64,000 nucleotides of DNA from Mytilus galloprovincialis (lineage: Eukaryota > Mollusca > Bivalvia > Mytilida > Mytilidae). Both the position numbers and the translations under genes were made by a program. The notes beneath the pieces are model-generated. The model had not been told where the DNA came from, ran no database searches, and saw nothing but the letters and a program-made list of their open reading frames with translations. Below, in pieces: positions 22,701-34,300 of this stretch (the first letter of the stretch is position 1; each line of letters opens with the position of its first letter). Location of the stretch: positions 92,027,743-92,091,742 of the forward strand of contig NC_134839.1 of NCBI RefSeq assembly GCF_965363235.1, given 5' to 3'.

Positions 22701-25700
22701 AATGTTTTCTTTATTTGTGTAAATGGACATGTTAGTTGTTACTCTGTTGGTGTAAATGGACATTTAAGTTGTTGCTTTATTGGTGACTATGGACATGTAC
22801 GTTGTTACTCTGTTGATGTAGATGGACATGTAAATTGTTACTCTGTTGATGTAAATGTCCATCTTAAGTGTTGCTTTGTTAGTAACTATAGACATGTAAG
22901 TGGTTACTCTGTCGATGTTAATGTCCATGTTTTTTATAACTATTTTGTGTGTGTGTGTTTCTCTGTCCTGTGTGTTCTCCCAGTTATTTGTATTGTAGTC
23001 CTTCTATGTAATGTTGTCATTTTAATGTTATATTTAACATTGCCATAAAAGCTGGCGGTTTGGCTAGCCACAAAATCAGGTTCAACCCACCATTTTTTTT
23101 TCTTAAAATGTCCTGTACGAAGTCAGGAAAATGGCCATTGTTATATTATAGTTCGTTTCTATGTGTGTTGCATTTCTGTTGTGTCGTTTTTCTCCTCTTA
23201 TATTTGATGTGTTTCCCTCAGTTTTAGTTTGAAACCCGGATTTGGTTATTCCTCAATCGATTTATGAATTTCGAACAGCGGTATACTACTGATGCCTTTA
23301 TTTAAGTGCTGCTTTGTTTCATGGTGACTTTGGACATGTAAGTTGTTACTCTGTTTATGTTAAGTTGCTTTGTTGGTGACTATGGGCATGTACGTTGTTA
23401 CTCAATTGCTGTAAATGAACACATAAGTTATTGCTTTATTAATTGGTGTTGATTGACATGTAGTTTGATGTTTTGATGATGTAAACGGAAATTTAAGTTG
23501 TTGCTTTATTGGTATAAACTGAAATGTAAGCTATCCATTTGTTGATGTAAATGAACATGTAAGCTGTTGCTCTGTGGGTGTAAATAGTTTGCATCTACGA
23601 TGTATGTCGTAAAAGAACGATCTTTTTTCGCTATATATTCTCGTATGGGGGTTACACTAAAGACCTGAAACTTGACATGAAAAGACCTGAAAAGACCTGA
23701 AAAGATACGACTAAAATTATTCAAATTGCAATAACTTTTTGATTATTGGATGGAATTTCTTCAAGTTGGAATTTTATTAATTGTAAATATTTATATTTCA
23801 TTAAAATTTTTAAATTTTAAATTAAAAACAATTTTTTTATGCCAAAAGTTGGACCTGAACGGAGAAATTAAAAGACCTGAAGGGACCTGAAAATCTATGT
23901 CGGACTAATTCTAACTACAATAACTTTTTTAATATTCAATGGATATCTTTCAACTTTTGATTTTGTGACACAAAAAGTTAATTATAATGATAATATAAAA
24001 AAAAAATATGTGAAAAATATTGTTGGGGTGTCAAAACTCGGACCTGAACGGAAAATTCAAAATCTGAATGAGCCTAAAATTCCACATTTTTTTAAAACGA
24101 AAATAATAAACAAAATATGGTTGATAACTTTTCATGTTCGATGTCATTTGGTCTCTTGTAGAGATCTGTCTCATTGGTATCACACCACATCTCTCTAATT
24201 TTTATTGACAGAAGATACTAATATGTATAAAAAGTAAGAGCGTTGATCTGAATTCACTGATTATTTGATATATGCTTATATTTTTAATTTGTAAAGTTTA
24301 TACTTGAATTGGTGACCGAGCAATGTTTAGTTCGTGTATAAAATAATCAATGAATATGTTGCAAATTCTCTTGACAGTATCAATAATGATTGATGTATAT
24401 GTTAATTTGTTTGTTGGGCGTATGACATTTGCGCCGATTTTGAAAATTTTCATTCTTTCATTTGCGCCGATTTCATTTTTTCATTTGCGCCGATTTTATT
24501 TTTTCTCCTAATTGGATTTACAGGTAAGTTACAGGTAAGTTAATACTTTTACATGGGCTTAGCACAGAGTATAAAGACAAATTAAGCAACATTGGTAAAT
24601 AGCTATCCCTTTTTTTCGGGTGACCATTCCTCCCCCCAAATGAAGTCGATGACTGCTTCACGTTTGACAATATGTCTGATTTGAATCCTTCATTTTAGCA
24701 TTAACAGAGTGCTTTTATCTTAGGTTTTTATTTCTTGACTTTAAAGTATGTAAATATATATAGCTTTTATATTGATTTATCTTGCTCGAAACCCTACTTC
24801 CACCTACAACCGACACACGTTCATGTAATTAAAACATTCCAATCGACGAACTCTTTAAATTACATATGATCATAAGCAATACTAATACTTTCATTTTATA
24901 AATACAGCAGTTCACGACCACCTTTAATATAGAATAAGAATAAAATATATATTAATGTAGTTTAAGCAAGTTGTATTAGTTTGAATAATTTCAACGGACA
25001 ATCTTCCCTTTAGGTTCAGGATTCATCAATAACAATGTACTTTGTTTTCAAATATGTTCCTGTATAAATATAAAGTCATTCGTTCTCTTCAATAGACTTT
25101 TGTCTAAAATAGAAACAAATAGGAAAACAATGTTTTGCGAGTTTAAATACAACTACTCCTATAATCCATTCATGTCTTTTATTTCACCGACAAAACCATT
25201 ATATTTTCGATAAAATTCTTTATAATTTCAATGATATATTATACCTTTCCTATAACAAAATTCATATTTCAAGGAGAATGATTGAAAACAGTTAAATCTG
25301 ATCGCAGTCTTTTCAAGCAAATTTACGTTACTTAATTTTCCGTTCAGTTAAACCCCTCGTATGGTGATTAATTTTTCGCCCAGGTGAGACCATCATGGGA
25401 AGTCAAAATCATTATAGACCCCTGGAAGTAGTAGACTTGTTAAATGCATTGTAAACAATTCCATGTATTGGTTCTAATGTGACATTGACTTTTAAAAAAT
25501 ATATAGCACTACCGTCTAAATAATTGTTTATACAAAAAACGAAATTTTGTTAATGACACCTCTTTCAAAGTTTTGTAAGCGCCGATCCTTCACGTACACA
25601 TCTTTCGGGATATATATGTAATTAATATATTGCTTATTAATATATTTTAAAGCACTTTCAAATTTATTTATTTTTTGCACAGGAAACATACCAATTCAAA

Positions 25701-28700
25701 ACAATGGCAGGATTATCTCCACTAGGTGGTACCGAAGAGAGTAGTAAGTCGTGCTTTTCAGAATGCTAATTCGTATCCAAATGATTGTGCATTTTACGAT
25801 TTATTTTAAATTAGCTTAAACTGTTAAGCACTTGCCTTCCTCCATTACAAGTATACTGTTTTACCTACAAACAAAGCTTCACTTTTCTTGATATATAGAG
25901 GAATAAGGTGTTGACGATCAACTTGGAAACAAAACTCTCCTACGAAATTTACAATAGAGGAAATCCTGAACAATGAAAGGTTTTATGTTCCTTTAGAATG
26001 TCAACCAAAGATGAAGATTAGGATCTACCTTCACTATACTTGATACCAAAATGACACATGAGTCCTTACAAACAATATGTTATTGATGGGACTCTCAAAA
26101 TGTTCACAAAATCTTTTCCACCAAATTATGTATATTTTATCAGCAATAAAAACAAGAGTTCAGAGTTACTGTGGATCTAAACTGAGACTACTATAACTTG
26201 TGTTATAGTAGTCTCAGATCTAAATAAGAGTGGTGTAAATCAAATGTGGATACTAAATATTTCAAAATACAATTTAAGTCCATCTTCTTAGGCAAAATTC
26301 CACTTTTCTGTTTCTTACACTAGTATTCCTCATTCGAAACTTGCAAAGACAGATTGAAAGGAGTAGTCCAATTTTATTTCATAAAACAGAATGGCCAACT
26401 CGAATGCAATATTTTGTTTTATGAAGGAAAAATCGTACTTTGTTAAATAAAACCATTGTGATACGAACAAAAAGTTTACAAAATTGACATCATCAAAATA
26501 AAGGGAATTATTTTTAACATCATTATTGTTACATTTCAAGAACGTTTTTTAACAGAAAATCTGCATTCCTAAGGGAACCAACTGTGTTGTATCATTGTTT
26601 CTTATGAGACACACTTCATACATTATCCTTTAACTTATATTTCCACTTGTAGACGATGCCCTTTCACTGAATAATTAGTAGTTTGGTGACTTTGTTGACT
26701 ACATCTGACTCGAAACAAAATTTGAAATAAATGATATCGCATGCAGATACAGTTTAAGTTTCTTTTTGATCTTGACTTACATCTAGAAATTTACGAGTAT
26801 CCGACTTAAGAACTAAATTAACGCGAAAAGTCGTGATTTAATTTTTCTCATTATGATCTTTCCTCTTCGGTATAGCTAAGATTTCCATATAGTCTTCATA
26901 TGGAATGTAGACTTCCAAATTGATACAATATTTCATGATCTTTTATTACCTGCGTTTCATACCACGACTTCATCGTTAGAGGATTATTGCTAACAAAGAA
27001 GCTATTTCATGATGGATTCCAAATGGTAAAAGGGAAATCATGCTTGAGCTGAGCCTACCTCAGGGGTGCGGCATTTTCTCGCTGTGTTGAAGAGCCGTAA
27101 GTAGCTTTCGGCTGATTTCTGCTCTTTGGTCGGGTTGTTGTCAGTTTGACACACTCCCAATTTCCATTTTCAATTTTATTTCGTAAGTTTTATGGACGAT
27201 ATCATGATTAGATAGACCGTTATGGAACGGATGACAATTTTTCGTAACCACAATCTCGTTCTCTTTTCCTTGATTGTGACTTTACCGAATGCGACTTAAC
27301 ACAGTATACTAACTTGTATGAGTAACACGACGGGTGCAACTCGTGGAGCAGAAAATGCGTACCATTCCGGATAAACTATTTCACTCCTAGTTTTGTTTCA
27401 GAGATAAATGTTGCTTTTGCTTCAAGTTTTACTTTGTACAAATTTAATTTTCAATATCTGTGTTGTATCTTCCGGTAAAATTCTCGGTATCCTTTGTGAT
27501 GGAAACCTTGTGTTCATTCCAAACAACCACATTCAGTCAGTGGTTTACATAATTTACATGTACAGATGAATTTTTTATTTGGTGATGTCTAGGGTTTATA
27601 GGGATTGTAATATACAACTTTTTATAATTTGATGGGCAGGTGGATACAAAGGTTATGGCTTAGCTATGATGGTAGAAGTGTTATGTGGGGTCCTAAGCGG
27701 TGGTGCATTTGGGCTAACTCACAGACCTGCACGGACACATGATAGACCAGCAGACTATGTAGGTTTTTTATTGAGTCAGGAACTATTTCAGAATTATTAT
27801 TAGAATAAACCTTCTGTATGTAAAGGTATTCTTACCAGGTTCGAATAATATGTTTTAATACATTTCAAAATCGAAAATTAAATCCATATTATTTTTGCTT
27901 TACACTTGAACGACTTGATATTCTCAAAGTTGATCAGGATTGAAAAAGGAATTTTCACCGTTACCAAGTCTGATTTGTTGTCCCATGAATATCCCCCTCC
28001 CCCAAAATAAAATTGATGTACTTTGTTAATTTTGTCATTAATTGCAGGGTCAGTGTTTTATAGCAATCGATCCAGAAAATTTTGCTGAAGGATTCACTGA
28101 GAGAATGCAGTCATTAATGGATAGTTGCAGAAACCAGGAACCGGTAAATAAATCTTATAGTATATCTTAACAGAGACATGTCTCTGATCTTAATTTATAA
28201 ATTACTCATTCATTTGACACCTACGTTCAGATGTCATCTTTTACTGTTTCTACCCACGTTAAGTTCATCATCTATATAGAACACCACCACATATGTTAAC
28301 AAATCTTTAAAAGTCCTATCCTTTTGTGTGGAAATGAAAAATACTACGAAAAATGTACATAAACTGTTGACATAAACATATGTCTCACATGTAAGTAATT
28401 TTGAGTGCAATTCAATGTGTTATGTTGAAATTTTTGAAAACTTTTGAAAAACATTGCAAGTCAATTAACCATCACTGATGTGCACAGCCAAATATTCTGC
28501 ATGGAAATGAGACATGCCAATGCTTAAACAACTCTGTATTAAATATCATTTACTTACCTTTAGTGGTTTATCTCAAACAGATAAAATCAAAAACTTTGCA
28601 AAAGTTTCATAACTCAGGGACAGGGCTAAATAATCTCCAAAGAAATTAGATGTGCCAATACAATATATTCTTATTTTTATGTTATCATAAACAATACAAA

Positions 28701-30568
28701 CTTTAACAATTTTTTTAACATTGACAGGAAAACAACACACCTGGCCTTTGCAACTTCGTCCATGTTAAGAAAAAATTTGTAAGGGTTCCGCGGAACCCAG
28801 TGTCTCGCCTACTTTTGCTGTTAATCACACACTCATCAAAAATAATGAAAAAAATCAATAAAATTATTCCTCTCGATACTATCTATTGATTGTCAGAAGC
28901 TTCTGTCCAAGTTTGGTAAAAATCCAGGCTAGTTTAAGAATCTTAAAAATGATTAAAATACTTTAACTGCAGACTGTATGTAATGTTAGCGGAAGAAAAA
29001 CTAAGTCCATTTATAAGTAAAATACGGGAAAAATGGAATTTTATTTTTACAAAATTTATATCTGGATACTACTGATCATAAACAAGCTTCTGGCCAAGTT
29101 TCTTACAATTCCAGGATAGTTTAAGAAAGTTATTAAAATTTTAAAAACTTTAACCACAGAGTGAATGTAATGTTTCTGGCAGAAAAACTAAGTCCATTTA
29201 TAAGTAAAATACGGCAAAAATGGAATTTTATTTTTACAAAATTTACTTCTGGATACTATCTCCTGACCATAAACAAGCTTCTGGCCAAGTTTTGTACATT
29301 TCCAGGATAGTTTAAGAAAGTTATTAAAATTTTAAAAACTTAAACCACAGAGTGAATGTAATGTTTCCCCGCAGAAAAAACTAAGTCCATTTATAAGTAA
29401 AATACGGAAAAAATGGAATTTTATTTTTACAAAATTTACTTCTGGATACTATCTCCTGATCATAAACAAGCTTCTGTCAAAGTTTCGTACAATTCAAGGA
29501 TAGTTTAAGAAAGTTACTAAAATTTCAAAAACTTTAACCACAGAGTGAATATTTGTGGACACCGCCGACGACGACGCCGACGACGACGGAATGTAGGATC
29601 GCTATGTCTCGCTTTTTCGACTAAAGTCGAAGGCTCGACAAAAAAACATCTATAAAGAGGAAAATATATAATGTATGATATGTAATTATAGGCTGACCAA
29701 GATCCTGTTTTGGTAGCTGGTGACCCAGAAAGACACCATCAAGCTTTGTGTGACAAGTTAGGAGGCATACCATATCACCCAGCTCAAATTAGAATAAGTG
29801 TAAGTAGATTGTTCAAACAAGACAATAAAAAACTCTTTAGTTTTACATATTCTGATTTGAACTATTCTTGCTCTGTTTAATCATCAAATCTCACTATGCA
29901 AGTGTAGCATGATATGACTTCTATGCCTATTTAACTTCTTTACCAATAGTAGAATCAGTCCTTTTGTAATTGTACCACCAGAGTCAAATTTCAAAGTTTG
30001 AAAATCTATTTGATTAATCGATGAAACAATTATACATTGAACTGAATAAATTGTGAATAGAAAAGTGTTTTTTGTAAAGGGTTTTATTGCGTTTTCCAAC
30101 CTAAGAGAGATAAAAGTTAGACCTTCTAAATCAGAGACTCATATTATAGTAAGTAATTACTTTGTTTGAAATTCATGACAAGGATGTCACCAAACTGGAG
30201 CTGGATGGTAAGAACTACTTTTTATTATTTCACAGCACTAACAACCTTTAACATAAGCAATATGTTAAAATATTTAACCACTTGATCAGTTTGTGGGAGA
30301 AAAATTCAAACTGCAATTTGGTAAACTGTTACCACAAAGGCCCCTGATAAGCACAGTAATTGTTTCAATGAAAAATACTCAATAGGACATATCACCAATA
30401 GATCCACACAACAGAAAATGAAAAAGATACAAATAAAAAATAACAAATACTTGTATTTATGTGAATAATCATAAAAATTTTAAACTATTGGAATATAAGT
30501 TGTTTTTTTTCATATTCCAGAAGGATCTTGCAACTAGATACAAAGTAACACCAATGAAACCATTGTGA
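19718..30568 (+). CDS. Ldh2-family malate/L-lactate dehydrogenase-like oxidoreductase (complete, 12 exons)
   Basis: Exons: 19718-19883, 20118-20228, 20890-20970, 21312-21373, 21668-21721, 22030-22128, 22531-22596, 25683-25743, 27640-27758, 28048-28143, 29692-29799, 30521-30568. They total 1071 nt and encode 356 aa, the usual size. The Ldh2/MDH type-2 family is an NAD(P)-dependent oxidoreductase family, unrelated in fold to classical MDH/LDH, that interconverts 2-keto and 2-hydroxy acids. Signatures seen: RGHASHG (residues 45-51), SNHFG (121-125), TNTSP (about 145-149), LGTNP (161-165), LDMATT (about 180-185), PLGGTEE (about 226-232) and [14 protein letters not shown] (235-248). No signal peptide is evident, so it is probably cytosolic. 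All splice sites are GT-AG; the first donor (GTTAGA) is weak. The start ATG has a suitable context (AGGATGG) and the N-terminus matches family length. The substrate cannot be fixed from sequence. Two donors (exons 3 and 7) have been tandemly copied into the following introns. AATAAA lies at 31005. Confidence 0.92.
20935..21026 (+). repeat. Duplicated 3' end of dehydrogenase exon 3 with its donor
   Basis: The 36 bp 20935-20970, ending at the exon 3 donor, recur at 20991-21026 with four substitutions, at a period of 56 bp. The real donor is GTAAGA; the copy has degraded to GTTGGA. The copy lies wholly inside intron 3. Confidence 0.85.
22585..23600 (+). repeat. 33-bp minisatellite grown from the donor of dehydrogenase exon 7
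   Basis: Exon 7 ends GCAGATGGACAT with donor GTAAGTTGTTG. The following intron repeats the unit AAATGGACATGTAAGTTGTT plus ACTCTGTTGATGT, 33 bp, in many diverged copies from 22591 to about 22930 and again from about 23310 to 23590, split by an inserted repeat. Several copies keep GTAAGT or GTAAGC at the corresponding place. Because 33 is divisible by three, the array creates a long open frame with an 11-residue period, which is not a gene. Confidence 0.85.
23045..23310 (+). repeat. Interspersed repeat inserted in the 33-bp array
   Basis: This non-coding segment begins near GCTGGCGGTTTGGCTAGCC, contains CAGGTTCAACCCACC and TGTACGAAGTCAGGAAAATGG, and ends near GGTATACTACTGATGCC. It separates the two halves of the minisatellite and resembles a common mussel interspersed repeat. 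No promoter boxes or coding potential are evident. Confidence 0.55.
23660..24200 (+). repeat. Two imperfect direct repeats rich in GACCTGAA, joined to a SINE-like tail
   Basis: Blocks starting at about 23665 and 23845 share AAAGACCTGAA runs followed by AATAACTTTTT and a GGATG/GGATATCTTTCAA phrase. A third weaker block is at about 24040. At 24120-24200 the sequence ends with GTCTCATTGGTATCACACCACATC, the 3' phrase of the repeat family found at 38811, 57110 and 62545. The function is unknown. Confidence 0.45.
24421..24542 (+). repeat. Short tandem repeat with two adjacent consensus splice donors
   Basis: CATTTGCGCCGATTTT occurs three times between 24428 and 24500. At 24521-24542 the 11-bp unit CAGGTAAGTTA occurs twice head to tail, giving two perfect CAG-GTAAGT donor consensus sites within dehydrogenase intron 7. 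I cannot link them to an exon. Confidence 0.6.
26182..26217. repeat. Perfect 16-bp hairpin
   Basis: CTGAGACTACTATAAC, a TTGT loop and the exact reverse complement form an uninterrupted 16-bp stem within dehydrogenase intron 8. A related but imperfect hairpin is at 52288-52322, so this is part of a dispersed repeat rather than a gene-specific element. Confidence 0.75.
27040..27180 (-). repeat. Interspersed repeat fragment (inverted end of the 16420 family)
   Basis: GGTCGGGTTGTTGTC, AGTTTGACACACTCCC and AATTTCCATTTTCAATTTTA are the reverse complement of the left end of the repeat at 16420. Only the end is present, flanked by GCGGCATTTTCTCGCTG. It lies in dehydrogenase intron 8 and is non-coding. 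Confidence 0.6.
28779..29640. mobile_element. Hairpin-ended element family E4 with about four monomers
   Basis: One end has the perfect palindrome GGGTTCCGCGGAACCC (28783-28798) followed by AGTGTCTCGCC. The other has ATGTCTCGC followed by the hairpin TTCGACTAAAGTCGAA (29617-29632) and GGCTCGACAA. Between them are about four monomers of roughly 180 bp with AAATACGG, GGAATTTTATTTTTAC and AAACAAGCTTCTG, then a GACGACGCC-rich block. It has no coding capacity and sits in dehydrogenase intron 10, just before exon 11. It shares the hairpin-ended, monomer-cored plan of E1-E3 and E5 but lacks their clear inverted repeats. Confidence 0.65.
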
Positions 30569-31004
30569 TGACAGATGTTTCATTTTGTTTGTTTATTGGT
30601 ATACTCTAACTAATGATTATTGTTAGTCCCACTTTAAAGTGATACAGACAATGGTATCAAAGGCTATTAATAGACCCAGATTCAAATTGTTGAGCACTTT
30701 GACCTGATGAGAATATTAAATATTTCAACCATCAATTTTTATGCATTTGAATTTATTCAAGGGGAGAGCCCTTATTACTTTATCACTCCACACTGTTGTC
30801 TCAAATTGTTATACCATTTGTGTTATCCTCCAGTAACAGACCAGATTTTGTTATAAAGGACGCTTGTAATATTAAATGATACCCCCAATATATGTATTGA
30901 ACTGTTTGTTGGTTTTATTAAAAATATTTATCATAAAGGTATTGGAACCAGTGTTCTGTTTTATTGTGTTCTATAGTGTATAAATGCCTGATTTGGCAAT
31001 ACAC

Positions 31005-31010
31005 AATAAA
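31005..31010 (+). terminator. Likely polyadenylation signal of the dehydrogenase gene
   Basis: AATAAA lies 437 bp after the stop codon; a second AATAAA is at 31055-31060. The downstream convergent ELP2 stop is at 31332, so the two transcripts end very close together or overlap. Confidence 0.45.
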
Positions 31011-31306
31011 CAGCTGCACCATGAGCGTATGATACGTCCGTCCTGCTTTCAAAGAATAAAGTTCAATAACTTCTCAATTTCATATTGAAAATTTATGAAA
31101 AACTAAAGGGAGGTTAATATCTTAATAGATATAAATCAGTCACCTTAGTTTAATGAAAACTGCCCATAGCACTTTAAAGATATTGTCTGAAAACTAGATA
31201 ATCACCCCTTTTGATATCATATTGTTAACATACAAACAATAATTACAAATTTCAATGTAAAGAGTTATCTAAATGTACAACATTACTAGAAAATAATCAT
31301 TTCAAT

Positions 31307-31312
31307 TTTATT
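31307..31312 (-). terminator. Possible polyadenylation signal of ELP2
   Basis: AATAAA on the minus strand lies about 20 bp beyond the ELP2 stop codon. Used alone it would give a very short 3' untranslated region; another minus-strand AATAAA at 30752-30757 would make the transcript overlap the dehydrogenase mRNA. Confidence 0.35.
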
Positions 31313-31331
31313 TTGTTAATTTAAATTATGA

Positions 31332-34300
31332 TTACAGACATATCTTGAAAATTTTAACACTGTGATCAGCACTACAGCTAGCTAACTGTATTGTCTTATT
31401 GTCTAACACAGGCCTGAATCGGAGTTTCTTTACTGTCAAATGGTGAGATAATCTGAGGAGAAGTTAAGGATAACACTGCACTGGAACAACATGTATTAAA
31501 CTCTGACATGTAAAATATATCATATAAAGATTTTATTTTCACTGTTGTCTCAGTTTACCAGTATGTTGATTTTTTAAATCAATATGTGATACTTTTACAT
31601 AATAAATGAACTGAATACAGTAGAACCATATACACAGACAAGGTAGTTGAGACTTAATAAAACTATTAAACAAAGCCCAGTCCAAAATAGTAGACTGACT
31701 GATGATATTGTCTATTTTTGAGGACCATATGATGACCTCTTGATGTCATTTTTAACCGGATTTTTGTGACAAAAATGTTGGTTATTGATTTGGGGATGTA
31801 CGGCGGGAGGGCGGGCTGTCGGGCGGGCGGCAATCAAATGTTGTTCGTGCATTAACTCATGAACCGTTCAACCAAAGCTTTTAAAATTTCAATATGTTAT
31901 TACTGACAACTATACGAAGGTAAGTTCAATAATGGCTTTTACCGTTCAGGAGTTATGGTTCTTGAAAGATTGAAAAATGGGAGTTTCCAGTCGTGTCCGT
32001 GTTTACGCATGAACTGTTCTACCAAAGCTTCCCAAATTTTAATATGTTGTTACTGATGGCAAAATGGAGGTCAAGTTCGATAATGACGATTTTGACTTTT
32101 ACCGATCAGGAGTTATGGTTCTTGAAAGATTGAAAAATGGAGTTTCCAGTCGTGTCTATGCATTTATGCATAAACTGTTCTACCAAAGCTTCCGTGATTT
32201 TAATATGCTGTTACTGATGACAAAATGGAGGTCAGGTTCAATAATGACGATTTTGACTTTTACCGATCAGGAGTTATGGTTCTTGAAAGATTGAAAAATG
32301 GAGTTTCCAGTCGTGTCCGTGCATTTATGCATAAACTGTTCTACCAAAGCTTCCGAAATTTTAATATGCTGTTACTGATGACAAAATGGAGGTCAAGTTC
32401 AATAATGATGATTTTGACTTTTACCGTTCAGGAGTTATGGTTCTTGAAAGATTGAAAAATGGTGTTTCCCGTCGTGTCCGTGCATTTTCTCATGAACCAT
32501 TCAACCAAAGCTTTTGAAATTTTAATATGTTGTTACTGATGACAAAATAGAGGTCAAGTTAAATAATGACAATTTTGACTTTTACTGTTCAGGAGTTATG
32601 GTTCTTGAAAGATCGTAAAATGGCGTTTCCATTCACGTTGTTGCATTTACTCATGAACCATTCAATCTAAACTTTTCAAATTTTAATATGTTGATACTGA
32701 TGACAAAATGGAGGTCAAATTTGATATTGACGATTTTCACTTTCACCATTCATCAGTAATGGTTCTTGTGATATTGCCAGGACACAAATAAATGTTAATA
32801 AATCCGGTTTGCTGTCGTTGTGACAGCCTCTTGTTATATCTTGGATTCATTTGGGTGTTTGTTTCATTGAAATATACCCCACCAACTCTTTTTATACTGG
32901 TGTACCGTGTTCAAATCTATAAATAATAACACAGATGTCTACTTATTACTCACTTTCCAAATTGAAGGCCATAAGCAATCTGACAAAATTTAATCCAGAT
33001 GTGTGCAATATATTTGGTATGAGAATTTCTTTAAATTCTTAAATGAAAGTTTAATAAGCATGCCAAGAAAAATAGTTCAGAAGATTATGCTATATTTTCT
33101 TGATATTTTCATTTTATTTTCATGAAATATCTGATCATAAAAGAGTCCTTTTACATTTAAAACTGTAAAAATGCAAATACCTTGTAGATGACCTAAGGAA
33201 AGGTTCGGGATTTGAACAACCCTACCCTTTTTTTTTGGACAATTAATGCTTTTGAATGTGGACATATGGTTGGAACACCCCTTTATCCTGGTTTGGAAAC
33301 CCCCTTTTAATCAAAGAGCAGAATGCTCTGAGGGATACGATTGCCATTGTTTTCATTGACACATGTATAGCAGTTCTGCCAATTTTCCATAAAGCAAATG
33401 CGTGAGATTTAGCCAAAATTGAAAAGATCAAAGAGAAAAAAAAACAATAGATCAACGGAAAATGCCGCAAAAAAGCATGATCATGCGTGAGTCTCACGCA
33501 TTTTTGGCAGCCCTGGTATAGCTGGATAGTATTATTTTCAAAACTAATTCAACTGCACATGTAAAATGTAATTTTCGCAATCTGAATAGTTTCTCAACTT
33601 TAAAAATAGCCAATCCCAGATACAAGTGTATGAGCAATGTACTTGTTGTGTTTTATTTCTGTACTATCAATTCCAAGTTTACTTCCACAGCAGTCACTGA
33701 GAGTGAGAGAAGGTATTTCACTTCGTATCTTATCACCGTTAATTCTAGGATGAACCCCATTTCTAACTCTTTAAATATTTAATTTCCTTTGGGTCAGTGG
33801 GCATGACTCCTTTCCGTACACACTCCTCTGTTTGAATTGTGATCGTTTTTAATATAATACGACGTTTATTGACATGCAACGAGTTAATTTTTCTCGACGA
33901 GTCGTATGTGTTTTGATTTTGACGGAAGTTACTTACCTTACAGAAGGGAGAAAACTCGAAACAATAATATGGAAGACTCCATTTCGGCTGAAGGGGTGTT
34001 GTAGTTACAGGTTTATGATGTGGACTACATTTTTTTTTTTATCTAAATGATGCATTATGCAACAACAATAACCCTCAATAGCAGACAGACATAAGAAAGG
34101 ATCCCATGAGTTTCAAATTAATCAATGGAGTGGGGAATCCAGAGCAACCATTCAATCTGATACCCCTTGAAGTCAAGAAAACTATACGCATGCGCATAAT
34201 TACATAAATAAACCCCTAGATTTGTGATTTTGAACAAGAACGTTTATAAAATGATAATTAAACGACCTAGACGGTTCTCCATTTCTTTATGAGAGTACAA

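Noticed and set aside
22671-23048. 125-codon open frame with an 11-residue repeat, looking like a small cysteine- and histidine-containing repeat protein
   Set aside because: It is the translation of the 33-bp minisatellite grown from the exon 7 donor, within an intron. The period of 11 codons follows from the 33-bp unit, and there is no independent gene signal.
32064-32455. Two nearly identical 76-codon frames
   Set aside because: They recur exactly with the 161-bp monomer of element E5 and have no family resemblance; they are repeat translation.
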